A DNA stretch of 64,000 nucleotides from Eonycteris spelaea (GCA_003508835.1 PUFA01000313.1:1240001-1304000); one strand, 5' to 3'; positions 21,455 through 33,599 are shown, counted from the stretch's first letter. Notes: a model not told the origin generated them from the letters alone. Numbers and translations are program-made.

Positions 21455-21565
21455 AGTAATCTGCTTAAGAGCAGCAGTTCTCTTATTTTTACATTACTAG
21501 TACCCAGCATAGTATCTGAGACATACAGGTACATAGTAAATATTTATTGAATAAATAGATGTGAG
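21455..21565 (+). mobile_element. L2 LINE 3' end
   Basis: TAATCTGCTTAAGAGCAGC, TAGTACCCAGCATAGTATCT, AGGTACATAGTAAATATTTA then TTGAATAAATAGATG form the L2 3' terminus. Confidence 0.8.
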
Positions 21566-22439
21566 CATGCATGAACTGGGAAAGTGATTCTATGATCTAT
21601 GCCAGTGTTTTAAACAACCATCTAGTGCTGTATGTTGGTTGAAGCATCCCTCAGGTGTCTGTTTCCTATGTCATACCAAGTCAGTAAATTGTAAATTTTA
21701 CTTAGTTTCATATAATATCACTTTATTGGAAAATCTCTCCATCCCCAGAACTACTGCAGATATCTAAAATACAGAGACATACTCTTCCTGTAGATTGCCA
21801 TTAATATATTTAATTAAGCTAGAACAATCTTACCTCAGTGATTAATACATAAAGCTCCCAAACCAACCTTACCACCATGCTGCCACTGTTCTAATTTATG
21901 AATACGAACCTGATTCAGACTGGCTGACTAGCTGGGAAGTCATTCCATTTGGGCTGTCTTCGTGTCTCTACAAGCTCTCCTGACTTTTGACCCACCATTC
22001 CTTCAGGATTATTCCATATTCTACCATTTTATGTCTCAAAGACCATGTAGAAGCCTGCCGTCATTTCAGCTGTGAGGTTGGCTCACCTAAGTTGAAACCA
22101 TGACTTGCATGGGGTGCTGAATACTTCCTTACTTCTCCATGTGGACTAATGTTCTTTCACTAGAAGTTGCCATCTTTTACTTACACATTTTTTTGATATG
22201 TCTTATCCTATTCCTTTTCTATAAAGAAGAGTTATCAGTTCCAGCCTTCTTTTTTTTTTTCAATCCACAAGTAGATTCTTGCTTATGGAAATATCTCTTG
22301 TCAACATCATTGCTGTAACTTGATTATTAAGCTTCCTGATCACCAGCACATCACTCCTAGTCACCCATGGTAGAAACTACAGAACCATTCTACATGATTT
22401 TAAATCCAAACTTCCCCACCCATTCATTTAATTAAATCC
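21566..22439. other. unannotated stretch
   Basis: Nothing recognised across about 870 bp apart from a short T run near 22250. No gene-like frame. Confidence 0.5.
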
Positions 22440-23155
22440 TGTTGTTTTTCTCTTTGAAATGTCTTCCTTGTTCGTCCCAGTTATCCCTTTCTTTCTATTC
22501 AAATCACCACTACTTTTGTTCGGACACACGTCTCTCTTCTGGACAGACTAGCATCCCTATCTTTATTCTCTGGCATCCTTAGACCGATCTTGATACTGTT
22601 TTCAGAATTGTCTTTATAAAGCATAAAGCAATGGTGACATCTCAAATTGTTTCTCAAAATTTGTCAATGGACTCCCAATTTCCTTCATGATAAACTCCAA
22701 AGCCCTTGGCATGGTATTTCTGATTAGACCTAAAGCTACTTTTTCAGTTTCAAATACAAATTCACCCTTCCTTTAATATTAAACTCAAGCCTTAACAAAG
22801 TACTTACTCTCTCTGGACCCTAACACTTTTCACCTCAACATTTCTGTTTAGACTACTATTCCCTCCACCTGGATAGCCATGTGCCCATTTTGTTTCTGCC
22901 TATTACAATCTTCTTCCCTCAGGCCCAGATTTAGTGTCCTGGTCTCTCTAATCAGAATTAGTCATTTGTTTTTCTGCTTCCACAGTGAAAACTTATACAC
23001 AGATTTAACATTTATTTCATTATGTTTTATATAATGCAAAGTATTTATGTCTTCTAACATATAAGCCCTTAGAGGGCACAGATTACCTCCACATCCTCAC
23101 AGCACATAGAACAATAAGTGGTACATTAAGTGAACACAAGAAATGTTGATTATAT
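22440..23155 (+). mobile_element. L2 LINE 3' region, about 700 bp
   Basis: Order of blocks: AAGCATAAAGCAATGGTGAC, GTCAATGGACTCCCAATTTC, TAAACTCCAAAGCCCTTGGC, TATTCCCTCCACCTGGATAG, TTCCACAGTGAAAACTT, AAGCCCTTAGAGGGCACAG, ACAATAAGTGGTACATTAAG. This is the typical L2 3' non-coding layout. It is longer than the other L2 scraps here. Confidence 0.7.
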
Positions 23156-24029
23156 TAAATCAGATCACATGTAACATTTTCAACTCTATTTGAAAACATA
23201 AAGGTTTCCTTTTTACATGCATCGATGCCAAAATCTGTTCAATTGTGTGAATTACTAGTCTGTCTAGTCTGAGATAGAGCTTCTGGCAAAATTTTTTTGT
23301 AAGATCAAATTTCCTTTTATTATCAAAAAACCATTTCTTGCTTTCATTGGATTTGAAGCACTTGGGGTCATATACAAGAATCTGTATATTTTCTAAATTA
23401 ATAATATCCTGATACCCTATGGCAGTGCTGGAGTGGGATTTCTTTTAGACTGATGGACTGTGAATGATTTAGTTAAGCTACTACTGTGCCAGAAAATAAC
23501 AAATAGCAAATCCATTACCAAGCAGCATGCCCTGATTCCATAGTTTAAGAAATTGAAACAAAGAGAAATTTGGAGCAAGAGAACCGAATTGTAATGAAAG
23601 AAAATGCAAGACTATCGCAGGCATCTCACCATATGATTGAGAGAGATAATATGTTTAACAACACATTCTTGAAGAGATTGAAATAGATTTTTAAATTTAA
23701 GTTATGCATTTTAAACACAGGTGGGGATGTGCACTGATTCCTATAGAGAAAAAAAATCAACAAAACCAAAGAATACGTAAAATGATAAAGTGTTGGGATT
23801 TCCTCCTTGTATATTTATGCTGATATAGATGGATGATATCAGAATCTCCATATGTTTTATTTCCTTTTTAAAATGCAGACCAGACTTTTGCCTTTAATAA
23901 GGAAACACAGTTGTTAACTGATACATTTAAGGAAACTTGACTCATTTTTAGCAAAAATATCAGAGTCCCTAAAGCATTTGAATAGATTAACTAAGCGCAT
24001 ATTTATGGAACTATGGAGCTTTGTTTTAA
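23156..24029. other. unannotated stretch
   Basis: No repeat or gene recognised; AT-rich single-copy-like sequence. Confidence 0.5.
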
Positions 24030-24218
24030 AAACACCTAACATTTCCATAGATCTCAAGTTATGAAAGCTTTTTCACATTTATCTTTCCATTTGACCTCAG
24101 AATAACTCTGTGAAAAAGTATTATTATTCCTATTTTCCAGTGAGGTCATTGAGACTCAAAGAATCAAAATGATCCTTCTAAGCTGCTAAATGAGAATGGA
24201 AGAGACGCATTGTTATTT
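24030..24218 (-). mobile_element. MIR SINE
   Basis: Reverse MIR: AAAGCTTTTTCACATTTATC, GACCTCAGAATAACTCTGTG, AAAAGTATTATTATTCCTAT, TTTCCAGTGAGGTCATTGAG, in the expected order. Confidence 0.75.
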
Positions 24219-24254
24219 ATAGCCTTATGATATTCGTACTTGGCTCTGTTCTGC

Positions 24255-24420
24255 TTAGCTTTGTACTATGTACCTGGTTCTGTGTTGAGCACTGGGAAGG
24301 ATACGAAGATTGTAAACAAAGGATGCCTACCCTCAAGTAGCTTATATTTGTTTAACTTGATAAAACATGTTCAAATGATTAGTATTTGTGAACGTATAAA
24401 TTTGTAATTGTGCATAGAAA
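24255..24420 (-). mobile_element. L2 LINE 3' end
   Basis: Antisense L2 terminus: TACTATGTACCTGGTTCTGTG, GAGCACTGGGAAGGATACG, AAACAAAGGATGCCTACCC, TCAAGTAGCTTATATTTG. Confidence 0.75.
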
Positions 24421-24944
24421 GGGGTGGGTTGGTAAGGGTATGGAGTACATTATCAAGTTAATTGTAACTGACATTTATTAAATCTTCTTGGCCTGATTGT
24501 GCACAACCTAGATAAGCATGTAGGTATTCAAAATGAAGCAGGATGAATCAAGATAGGCCTGATCAAAAATAAAGGTCATTTAAAAATTCTTAAAGGATGC
24601 ATATAGACTTGTCCTAACCCTGTTTCATACCCATCTCTGATCTGCATCTCATTCTTGGCCCATCCCTCAGACTCACTCTACTCTCAACTTATTCCTGACC
24701 TTCCCCTCAACACTGGGCATCAGTCCATCCCTTACCTGATCTACCCTTAATCATTTAGATAGAAGCTGGCAAAAGGAAAGGTTAATTTGTGTAATCTATG
24801 TATGATTGTTTTTATTTTGGGGGAGTTAAACAAAATAGACTTGTCAAAATGTACCTGCATAAAAATGCCTATGGAAAACAGAAAAAAAAATATTCTTGAC
24901 ATCAAGTTGGCTGTGTCAAAATGGTTAGCAAAAGGAGTATTTTA
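24421..24944. other. unannotated stretch with a C/T-rich segment
   Basis: At 24600-24755 a pyrimidine-rich stretch repeats motifs like CCCATCTCTGATCTGC, CCCATCCCTCAGACTC and CAGTCCATCCCTTACC. It may be a decayed minisatellite. Otherwise no feature is seen. Confidence 0.4.
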
Positions 24945-25487
24945 TTTATTGCTATGTAAACAAGTATCCAAAAACTTAGCAACTTAAATGAAACAAATAT
25001 TTATTACTTCCCAGTTTTGTGGGTGAGAAATTTGAACAGTGCTTAGCTGATGGTTCTGGCACAGCGTCTCTCATTAGGTTGCAATCAAGCAGTCCTCTGG
25101 GATGCAGTCATCCACAGGCTTGACTGAGGCTAGAGGCTTTACTTCCAAGATGGCTAACTCATGTGAGGGTTGACAGAAGGCTTCAGTTCCTTGCTGGTAA
25201 TGGGCAGGAGGCCTTAATTTTTCATTAAGTGCACTTTTCCATAGGGCCACTTAATGTCCTCATGATATGGTAATTGCCTGCCCTCAGAGCAGGTGATCTG
25301 AGAAGGAGAGTGGAAGCAAAGCAGGCAGCAAAATGTCTTTTATAATTTAGCCTCACATATCACATACTTTTGCCACATTCTGCTGATCACTTATAACAAT
25401 GCTGATATAACATGGAAGGGGACAACATAAAGCTGTTAATATGGGGAGAAGGAGGATCATTGGTGCTATCTTGGAAGCTGGCTGTCA
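24945..25487 (-). mobile_element. solo LTR, about 540 bp (ERVL/MaLR-like)
   Basis: Read in reverse. Plus-strand landmarks: TATCCAAAAACTTAGCAAC, TGATGGTTCTGGCACAGCG, TCTCTCATTAGGTTGCAATC, TTCCAAGATGGCTAACTCATG, AATGTCCTCATGATATGGTA, AATGTCTTTTATAATTTAGCC, TGCTATCTTGGAAGCTGGC. Nearly the whole LTR is present without an internal retroviral region, so it is a recombination-derived solo LTR. A second piece of the same type is at 14746. Confidence 0.7.
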
Positions 25488-25676
25488 AAAGAGGCCATGT
25501 ACTCTCAGAAGCATGTACTCTCAGAATCATTAAGTCTGACCTTAGAGACATTAACACTCTGATACCAGGAAAGCTTGGGTGAGGTGGAGTGGAAAGCCTT
25601 TTTGAGACCATCTAAACTATGTCTTTCGGTTTGATGTCAAATTCTTCAATGAACTTTGAAACTATCACCATAGATC

Positions 25677-25811
25677 AGGGGTCAGCAAACTGTGGCCTAT
25701 GGGTCAAATTTGGTCTGTAGCTTATTTTTATATAGTCACTGAGCTAAGAGTATTTTTTTTACAGTTTGAAAGGGCTATAAAATAAATGTAGATAGTTGAG
25801 AGATGATTGAT

Positions 25812-25857
<46 letters not shown>

Positions 25858-25937
25858 AGCATGGGTCAGAGACATTTGTAGCCTACAAAGGGTAAAATGT
25901 TTACTAAGTGGCCCTTTCAAAATTTGCTGATATTGTT
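25677..25937 (-). mobile_element. hAT-type non-autonomous DNA transposon, interrupted by (GATA)n
   Basis: The left end AGGGGTCAGCAAACTGTGGCC and right end GGCCCTTTCAAAATTTGCTGA are inverted relatives of the CAGGGGTCGGCAAACT-type hAT terminus. The remnant TTACAGTTTGAAAGGGCTA and GTAGCCTACAAAGGGTAAAATG belong to its interior. A GATA array has expanded in the middle. Confidence 0.7.
25811..25857. repeat. (GATA)n microsatellite, about 11 units
   Basis: Pure tetranucleotide array inside the hAT element. Confidence 0.97.
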
Positions 25938-27449
25938 GTAGATCATCAAAATAAAAATAAAACAGCTAATAAAAAGTAGGAATTTAAATTCTACTACATT
26001 GTCTGGTAGGAGATGTTATATGAATCAATAAGTAACTTTCTCACCAGCTAGAAGGTTAGAACATTATGGGATCCTAGACTTAATTCTTCCACCTAAAGTA
26101 ATTGTAAATAAAATTAAATATCTTGAGATCTCTTTATTCCAGCAAATCGTAAACCACTGAACATTAATCTCAGATATACAAAATATAGATTCCATGGAGA
26201 AATATGTTTCAAAAGCACCACATACCGTATCCTGCTTTTGAAGATTCCTAATTTATTTGAATAACAAGTGTTTTTGAGGAATCCTCCAATAACTCATTTT
26301 TTGACTACTAAATCCAGCATCTCCAAATTCAGTTTTTCATGGACCACTTTTATTTACATGTTAATATCTACTGACATACCATACGTGTAACTGGCAAATA
26401 CATTCCCCACTGCCCCACGAATGGTACTTTAATAGGCTTAATTCAAACCTTGATCATCCTGGTGAAGATGTGGGACTCCCTTCCCATCACTGTTCTAGAT
26501 ACACAGAAGTCCCCTCTTGGCTCACAAGGATCCTGGAGGCATTATCTTGAGTGATCTTCACAGGGAAGCTGAATATGGGCTAAACTGATACTCTTGTAAC
26601 AGGCTCATCATCCCTCTCATTAGGCTGTTGAGGACACTAAGCGCTTATTGAGTCAAGTTCCCATTCATGTCACTAAAGTTGAGTGGCATAGCTCTCGAAA
26701 ATGGGATGATAGGTCGATCAAACCTCTCATTCACTTTGGCTCCTGGACACTTGAATACTATTGCTTTGTGACAATCTCATGTTTCCATTTTCAGACCATT
26801 TTTTTTTTCTTGTGGATGGGACAGGAATGTATATTTTAATCAAATCTCAGCAGATTCAGATATAGTTAGATTATTTTCTACCATGTGAAAATACATACTT
26901 TTCAACAAACTGCTTTATAAGAATACCAGATTTTGCTGCTTTTCAGCATTAAATTCAGCCCTTGGCCTTTTGTTTTCTATTTGAATACACATAATAATGG
27001 TATTTACATGTATGGCACATTCTCCTAATAAAGGAATAAATTAGATTGCAGGTGCATAAGTGTGCTGATATTTTAGGAATAATCCTGAATCCACTCTAAA
27101 GCAGATAAAAATGGAAACCATTCTCCAAACTTTAATGCTGCAGCTATGACTAGTGCTTTTAGCTGTCTGCTGAAATTGGCCTATACAACTCAGGAAAGCC
27201 AGTTGTGAGCATCTCTTCCCAACTGCATATTCAGCAACCTCACATGTGTAGCCCAAAATTAACTATAGAAGGAATACGTACACCACAGAAATAAGCAAAT
27301 GCTACAACTAAGAACATTTGGAAACAATTATCAGCACACCACTGCTTAGATGCATATCAAAACTAATTGTGGCACGATGATGTGTTAGGGTACTGAGCCT
27401 TAGAATGGCTGCTTCACTCTGTTGTTGTTTTGTTTTTGTTTTTGCAATC
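25938..27449. other. unannotated 1.5-kb stretch
   Basis: No named repeat. Around 26400-26760 the composition is balanced, without simple sequence, and could be single-copy conserved DNA. Frames of up to 71 codons show no domain. Confidence 0.45.
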
Positions 27450-27700
27450 TGAGTACTGTAGCAGATCAAGAGTCCCACTGACCTTGATACAAATTCTACT
27501 GTTTTCACTTTCTAGCTTTGTGATGTTTTGAGATTTATTCTGAGCTTTAGTTTTACAATATTAAATATGCAGAGTAACATGAATTTCTAGGATGTATATG
27601 TGGGTATTGTGGATGGCTTATGTAAATTACATTACATAGTACCTGGTGCATGGTAGGCACTTAAATACATGGCACCTATTATTGTTATTTTCATCTCTGC
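27450..27700 (+). mobile_element. MIR SINE
   Basis: TTTCTAGCTTTGTGATG, TTACATAGTACCTGGTGCATGG, TAGGCACTTAAATACATGGC and the terminal TATTATTGTTATT keep MIR order. The middle is diverged. Confidence 0.7.
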
Positions 27701-28011
27701 TATAGGAGCTGTGATTTCAGCTGGAGCCTAAAGTGTGATTCAATATCTAGGTCTCTGATAAAGTGTCCTTACTGTTTCTCTCACTTTCTTGCATCAGTCC
27801 ACATGATTCACTCTGTACTCTCTTCATTCTGACTACAGGGCCTGTCTAGAAACATGAACTCAAAATAGCATGTCCACATGCTCTCAGATCATCTGCAAGA
27901 CATTCTGTTCCCTTGCAGTCTAGAATGAGGGGAAGAGGCAAGAATGAAAATAATTTAGGGTGATAAACTCCATTGGATTGGCTACTACTTCTAAATGTTA
28001 TCCTGTTCTGC

Positions 28012-28051
28012 CACACACACACACACACACACCACACACACACACACACAC
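28012..28051. repeat. (CA)n microsatellite, interrupted once
   Basis: Two CA runs separated by a single extra C (ACCACA). Confidence 0.97.
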
Positions 28052-28599
28052 CAATATACACATGTTTTCACAATAGGAATATACAACGTGAACAGTAACA
28101 GATAAGACACTTCAAACATGCCAAAAAAAGAGATATATTTTCAATATCTTGAAGGTTCTCTGGGGAAGGTTTGGAATTACTTACTTACATATTTAATCAC
28201 TTTATAGAAGACAATCACAGATCCTTAGGTAATAATCTGACCTTGGACAATCCGGGACAGTTTTCTCTCTCCCTTTTTTTTTAAACCACAAGCTATATCC
28301 TTGACCAACCTCTACTAGCTGACCTGAGGTATTTGCTGTTGATTGTACCAAGAATTAATTCTGTTCCATTCAATAGGCATTTACTAAGCGCCTGTGTACA
28401 TTTTTAACTTCAATTTCCTTTTCTGAAAATGCAAATAAATTATTTTAGGCTTCAGGGGGATTATTTGAGATGTAATTGTTATTTTCCAGCCTGGCAGTGC
28501 TGCTATTTATTTTTATGTAACTGTACAAACACAGGTGTGTATTTGCTGATATTTTGCTTATTTGGATGACAAAATAGGCATCATTTCTAAAATCTCAGA
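28052..28599. other. repeat-poor stretch
   Basis: No repeat seen. The part 28440-28580 (containing GCCTGGCAGTGCTGCTATTT) is plausible single-copy conserved DNA. I have no means to confirm that. Confidence 0.35.
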
Positions 28600-28715
28600 G
28601 TTTTACAAACTCTTGGGACCAGAAACTAGGTCTTAGTCACCTTTCTATTCCCTCATAACTGAAGCAGAGTGCCTTGTATAATAAGGTGCTCAGTAAATGT
28701 TGGTCTCATTGAATC
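28600..28715 (+). mobile_element. L2 LINE 3' end
   Basis: AACTAGGTCTTAGTCACC, TTCTATTCCCTCATAACTG, AGAGTGCCTTGTATAATAAG and GTGCTCAGTAAATGTTGG are an L2 3' terminus. Confidence 0.75.
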
Positions 28716-29132
28716 ATTGTTTATGCCTTAGGTGTCCTCAGTGAAGATGCTCCCTTTACACAAAAACCCATCATCTAAGGTCCTAAATGCATTGTCGTCA
28801 ATTGAAACACCATGAAACCTCATGATAAGGTCCTTGAATATTCCACAATGTCATTTGATGGTAAAGTAAATATTGTTTGATGTTTTTAGTTTTCACCTGG
28901 ATCTTTACAACTGTATACCTCTCTTGTAGAAAGATAAGCTGACTATCTCCTACATTGATCCTGACTCCTGCCCTGAGTTAAAGCATATTAGGAACAGCTG
29001 CTTTTGTAAAAATTGTGAGTCTGTGGTCATTCTTACTTATGTCTTAAGTTTTCTGTAGAGACTCTTTACCTGGGTTATAACCTTCAATATTTGTTCTCTC
29101 TGGATCCCTGTTAATATATTCTTCTGGGCTAG
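28716..29132. other. unannotated stretch
   Basis: Nothing recognised between the L2 end and the polypyrimidine tract. Confidence 0.5.
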
Positions 29133-29339
29133 CCTTCCTCCCTTTCTTCCTCCCTTCCTCCTTCCCTTCCTTCTTTCCTTCCATCTTTCTTTTCTTCCTT
29201 CTTTCCTTCCTTCCTTCCTTCCTTCCTTCCTTCCTTCCTTCCTTCCTTCCTTCCTTCCTTCCTTCTTTCCTTTCTCCCTCTCTCCTTCCTTCCCTCCTCC
29301 CTTTCTCCTTACCTCCCTCCCTCCCTTCCTTCCTCCCTC
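29133..29339. repeat. 207-bp polypyrimidine tract, (CCTT)n core
   Basis: Every base on the plus strand is C or T except A at 29183 and 29311. The centre (about 29190-29270) is near-pure CCTT; the flanks are CCCT/CTTT variants. Long mirror-symmetric polypyrimidine tracts can adopt triplex (H-DNA) structure. Confidence 0.97.
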
Positions 29340-29461
29340 AGACTATTTCAGAAAACCTATAGGTGCTCAGGATTTGTGTGAAACATTGGAAATTCAGTGA
29401 TAAATAGCATTGTCATCTTTGAGAAACAGTCTAAAAGAAAAAAAAATGTAACAAAAAATAA

Positions 29462-29551
29462 CTACGGTATAATACTTTGCAACTTATTAAAGCTCTTTCA
29501 CGGGAAGGTAAATATACTGGATAGGTATCGATGTTATTATACATTGGCACA
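29462..29551 (-). mobile_element. MIR SINE, left part (split by MLT1)
   Basis: CTTTGCAACTTATTAAAGCTC, TTCACGGGAAGGTAAATATAC and TATTATACATTGG fit a reverse MIR, continuing at 29934. Confidence 0.55.
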
Positions 29552-29933
29552 TGTATTAGTATCTGTTTGTCAAGGTTGTCAACAAAGTACCACAGACTAG
29601 GTGCTTTAGATGCCTGAAATTTATTTTCTTACAGTTTTGGGGGGTGAAAGTCTGAGATCAATGTGTCAGCAGAGTTGGTTTCTTCTAAGGTCCCTCTCCT
29701 TGGCTTGTAGATTGCTTCTCTTTCCTGCTATGTTCACATGGTCTTCTCTCTGTGTCTTAACCACCTCTTTTCCTAAGGACTCTAGTCATATTGGATGAGG
29801 GCCTACTCTAATCATCTCATTTTCACTCAGTTACCACTTCAGCTACTCTATCTCCTGAAAGAGTCATTTTCTGAGGTACTGGAAGTTAGGACTTTGACAT
29901 GTGAATTTTAGGGTGCACAGTTCAGCTCATAAC
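29552..29933 (-). mobile_element. MLT1 MaLR LTR, complete, inserted in a MIR
   Basis: Plus strand begins TGTATTAGTATCTG and ends AGCTCATAACA, giving TG...CA ends. Landmarks: GTACCACAGACTAGGTGC, GAAAGTCTGAGATCAATGTG, TCCTTGGCTTGTAGATTGC, TCATATTGGATGAGGGCC, TTCTGAGGTACTGGAAGTTAGG. The flanks GCACA and GTACA may be a 5-bp target duplication with one change. The frame at 29610-29798 is inside this LTR and is not a gene. Confidence 0.85.
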
Positions 29934-30060
29934 AGTACACAAGAAAATCCAGCATCAGAGAAGTTATATAACCTGGCAAGGTATCCTAGTAAGTAAAGAG
30001 TAGAACTAGGATATAAGCTAATGTCTATATGATTGCAGAGTTCGCATTCTTCCTATGCCT
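29934..30060 (-). mobile_element. MIR SINE, right part
   Basis: CATCAGAGAAGTTATATAACC, GGCAAGGTATCCTAGTAAGT, AGTAGAACTAGGATATAAGC and the following TGCAGAGTTCGCATTCTTCC continue the reverse MIR begun at 29462. Confidence 0.7.
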
Positions 30061-30424
30061 TTTCAAGCTCCTGTTACAAAACTATTGAAAATGGATTTTG
30101 TTCCTTATCCCCTGACACTTTCTTTTTGATAGGCTGGTTTTAGCCCCAGTGTTGTCCAGGCCTGCAGCTTGATTTTCTAAACCATCAGAACTTGACTTTG
30201 CCTATCTGGTTATAGCTTCAATTTTTACTAACTCTGATGTGCGTGTAATATTCATCTTTGATTTTCGATCAGACCTTGGGTCAGAGATACTTACTGTTTA
30301 TAAATATACATGTACTTCCAGTCTATTGCAATGATGTGGTCTATCAGTGGAGATGATATGTCCTCATTTTGTGCCTACTAAAATCCTTATTTCAGGCTTC
30401 CACTATGCTCTCTCTTTCCCCTGC

Positions 30425-30598
30425 TCTAGAGCCCTCAAAGCTATATGGTGTCATGATAACATTACGAGATCGAATCTGCCTAGATCAGAGTAGCTGCGTT
30501 GGAATTTAAAGGACTAAGAAATACTGTGTTAAGCCAGTGAGATTTTGGGGTTAATTTGTTACCACAGCATAGAGTCATCTATCCTGACTAATACACAC
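30425..30598 (+). mobile_element. LTR-like 3' end (MaLR type, subfamily unclear)
   Basis: AGTAGCTGCGTTGGAATTTA, ACTGTGTTAAGCCAGTGAG, ATTTTGGGGTTAATTTGTTAC and TATCCTGACTAATACACA resemble the 3' end of a mammalian LTR, including the usual ACTAATACA finish. Confidence 0.55.
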
Positions 30599-33044
30599 CG
30601 ATCAGATTGAAATTGTGTTGCCTTCCTGTAGTCCCGTGAATCAGTGATCCACAGTTTCTGAGGTTGTTTTTCTTACCCAGAGAGAAAACACTCATACGCT
30701 TTTCCTAAAGGAATTGACCTGACCATGAATTTTACTCTTCCCAACTGCATTATCCTTCAGATCTCTCTGATTTAATGGACTGTCAGTTCTAGTACTACCT
30801 TGATTGACTGCCACCCAAATTCTAGTTTTGAGGAGCATACACATCCCTAATACCGGGATGTTCTGTTTCCTGAATCCTGCACCATAATAGAGTTCTAATT
30901 TGCCTTTAAAAAATCAAGCAAAAACCCTCTTGGAAAAAGACAACTTCCAAAATAATATCCCCAGTTTTTAATTTAGTAACAGTGAAGTTATGTTAGCTCA
31001 TTGAAACTTAATTGCTTATAAGTTATAAGATCTTAGGAACTACTGGCCCAGCATCTGTCTCTTTTTAGTGTCTCAATTATCACCACAATAATTTAATGGC
31101 ATCCTGTTGAAGGAGCATTGTTGACATGCTAATGACTGACACCCTGCTCATTTCTATGAACTTCACATCCCTGGGTGATAATTTTAAGCCAGGCATTTTA
31201 GATTTCCATCATTACTTGGTTACATAGACTGACTTAAAGGTTAGCCACAATGGTATATTAAAAAATAACTTGCTTAACAATAAAGTGTAAATGTCTTAAA
31301 TAATTGTCACTTATAATTTTATAAATATGCATCATAATTGAGACAAACCATAAGAATTTTACTTTATTATCTAATTTAATCATGACTTTTTGCATTTAAG
31401 TTAACCTATTTGGCTGTTTCATCGGTGCTTAATGACAGGTCTCATCTGTAATATTTTACTTTGCTAATTAATTGTTTATTGTCTTTATGTTTCCTTTTAA
31501 TTTTTTCACTTTATGCTAAATTATTGGCTTTTTATTTATTTTGTTTAAAGTATTCCACATACAATTATACTACCCTAACTTTTTATTAAAAATTGAGAAG
31601 TAATAGCCTAGGTTTTGAGCCACCTTAAAGCCTTTTTTAGGAAGAAAGATCTAAATAAATAAATACATAAATATGTTTAATTTTTGCTTTATTAATTCCA
31701 AAAACATAGAAGCTGTTACATTTTAAATTGAAAATTATAACTGCTTTAGAATGAACAAAAGTAGTTATTTTGAGGTTTTTACATGATATATTTAAAGAAT
31801 ATTTTTAAAAAGAGAGATGATTTTCTTGGAAACACTAAGCATTTTTTTTAGCACATTTGCATCCCTAAGTTGCCATTGGAATGAATTTAGCATGGATTTT
31901 AAAAGTCTTTGCAAATACAGATTTGTGTGGTCAAGAGAACAAAAAAGAACAAGCCGTAGACAGAGGGAGTTAAGCTGGAAATAAAGAAGCAATTCTTGAT
32001 GGTGAAGCTCACTCATTTCTAGCATAAATTGAAAAAGATTAGGGAATTTCCTATCGTGCAGACCTTGAAAAAGAAGATAGTTTGTCTAGAAATATTTCCA
32101 TGACATCCTGTCTGAATTTGGTCAATTAGCTGATTAGATGTCTCCTTGTGATTGGGTGCAATTGCTGAAACAGTAAACAAGAGAAATGCTATTACTTGAA
32201 ACAGTTAATCAGTGAGCGAGCTGGGTCCAAACTGCGCATGGAGCCTGTTTCCACCTTAACCACAGTAGTGGACTAGAGACCGTATCCTCACACATTAGAT
32301 TCATGATGTGAGGAACATGAATCCTATTTTCTGGAGTGTACCCAATCCGAAGAAAAGCAATTTCTTCTGACTGTCTAGGACAATGTAAAGTAAGACTCAG
32401 GGCATTATCTAAGAGAGTTTTAGGGAGCTCATGAAGAACCCTAAGCCTCTTCTCGTTCATGGGTGACAGAACTTAAAAGTAGAGGAGAAAGAGCAGAGTT
32501 CATGTGTTCACAGCTAGCCCTCCTAGCACCCACAGATCACCGTGTCAATGTCGAATATCATAGTGTAGCCCTAGCAGATGTTCCTACGAGATATAACAAA
32601 ACTTCTTGTGTCATAGGTAGCAGGCTAGAAGACAAATGCACCCCTATAACTGCTACCCAAATCATGTGTCCCTCACTTTCAATAGCAGAATTAAACAGGG
32701 TATGTAGAAAATGATATATGAAAAAAACATTTATGCTGATAATTCAAGATAAAAAAAATATCATAGGTAGTGAAATAGACTATCAAAAGAACACCTGTAG
32801 CCTAGAGAGAAATGATATAAATGTTAACTACAAAAGAGTGATATATGTAACTAACCTTACCTGATATTTATGTATGATTTGGGTTCACTAATCAAAACAA
32901 GTGATTATTAAGTACTTATTCCATTTAAGGAAAGGAAGAAAGAAAGACTGTATGCTTATTATATATAAAGTAATATACAGCGTGGTATAAGGGCTAAACA
33001 AGCAAAGTTTCTTTTCTAATGGGATTTATAATTTGGCGAGAAAA
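30599..33044. other. 2.4-kb repeat-poor stretch; candidate conserved non-coding region 31000-31500
   Basis: I recognise no transposon here, unusual for this window. The part 31000-31500 is rich in TAATTA/TTAATTG-type homeodomain cores and lacks simple repeats. The frames at 32209-32460 (minus) and 32463-32714 (plus) are back to back but share no motif with any family I know, so I do not call them genes. Confidence 0.4.
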
Positions 33045-33240
33045 AGATAGGAACTAACATTTATTGAAATTTAACTGTGAGCCAAACGTTTTGCCAGGCA
33101 CCTTTCATGCACTATCTCATTTACTCCTTGCCATTAAATAATGTGTCCATTTCCTTATCTCATAGCTGAGGAAACTAAGGCTCAGAGACATTAAATGACT
33201 TGCCCAAAGTTAAGCTTTTAGTATGTGATCTGGCCAAGAT
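33045..33240 (-). mobile_element. MIR SINE
   Basis: Reverse MIR, well preserved: TAACATTTATTGAAATTTAAC, TTTGCCAGGCACC, TATCTCATTTACTCCTTGCC, TAGCTGAGGAAACTAAGGC, AAATGACTTGCCCAAAG. Confidence 0.88.
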
Positions 33241-33599
33241 AGCATGCGGGTAACTACAACACAAGGAATAAAGTGATTAATATGTTGGGAATATAAATAA
33301 AACAGATTATTATGTGTTCCATCCCCTTTAACATAGTTATTCAGATCAGTGACCCAGTCCTTACCTTCTCAAGGTGTGAAATTTTCCTGGCCTTTATATC
33401 TGGGACATAAGGTGGTCCCAGTTTACACCTTAAAAAAAAATCTTCTCCTCTTCTCTCGTCTTCCTGATCTTGTTAAATGAACAACGTCATCCTTCCAGCC
33501 GATCAGACTAAGATGTTTAGTCATTCCTAACTCTTTCTTTAGCACTTCATATTCAGTTAATTAACAACTCGTGTCAGTTCCATCATCAAATATATTTAA

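Noticed and set aside
32209..32714. Two adjacent divergent frames of 83 codons as a possible gene pair
   Set aside because: No recognisable domain, no splice-site or promoter support, and frames of this length are expected by chance in 64 kb.
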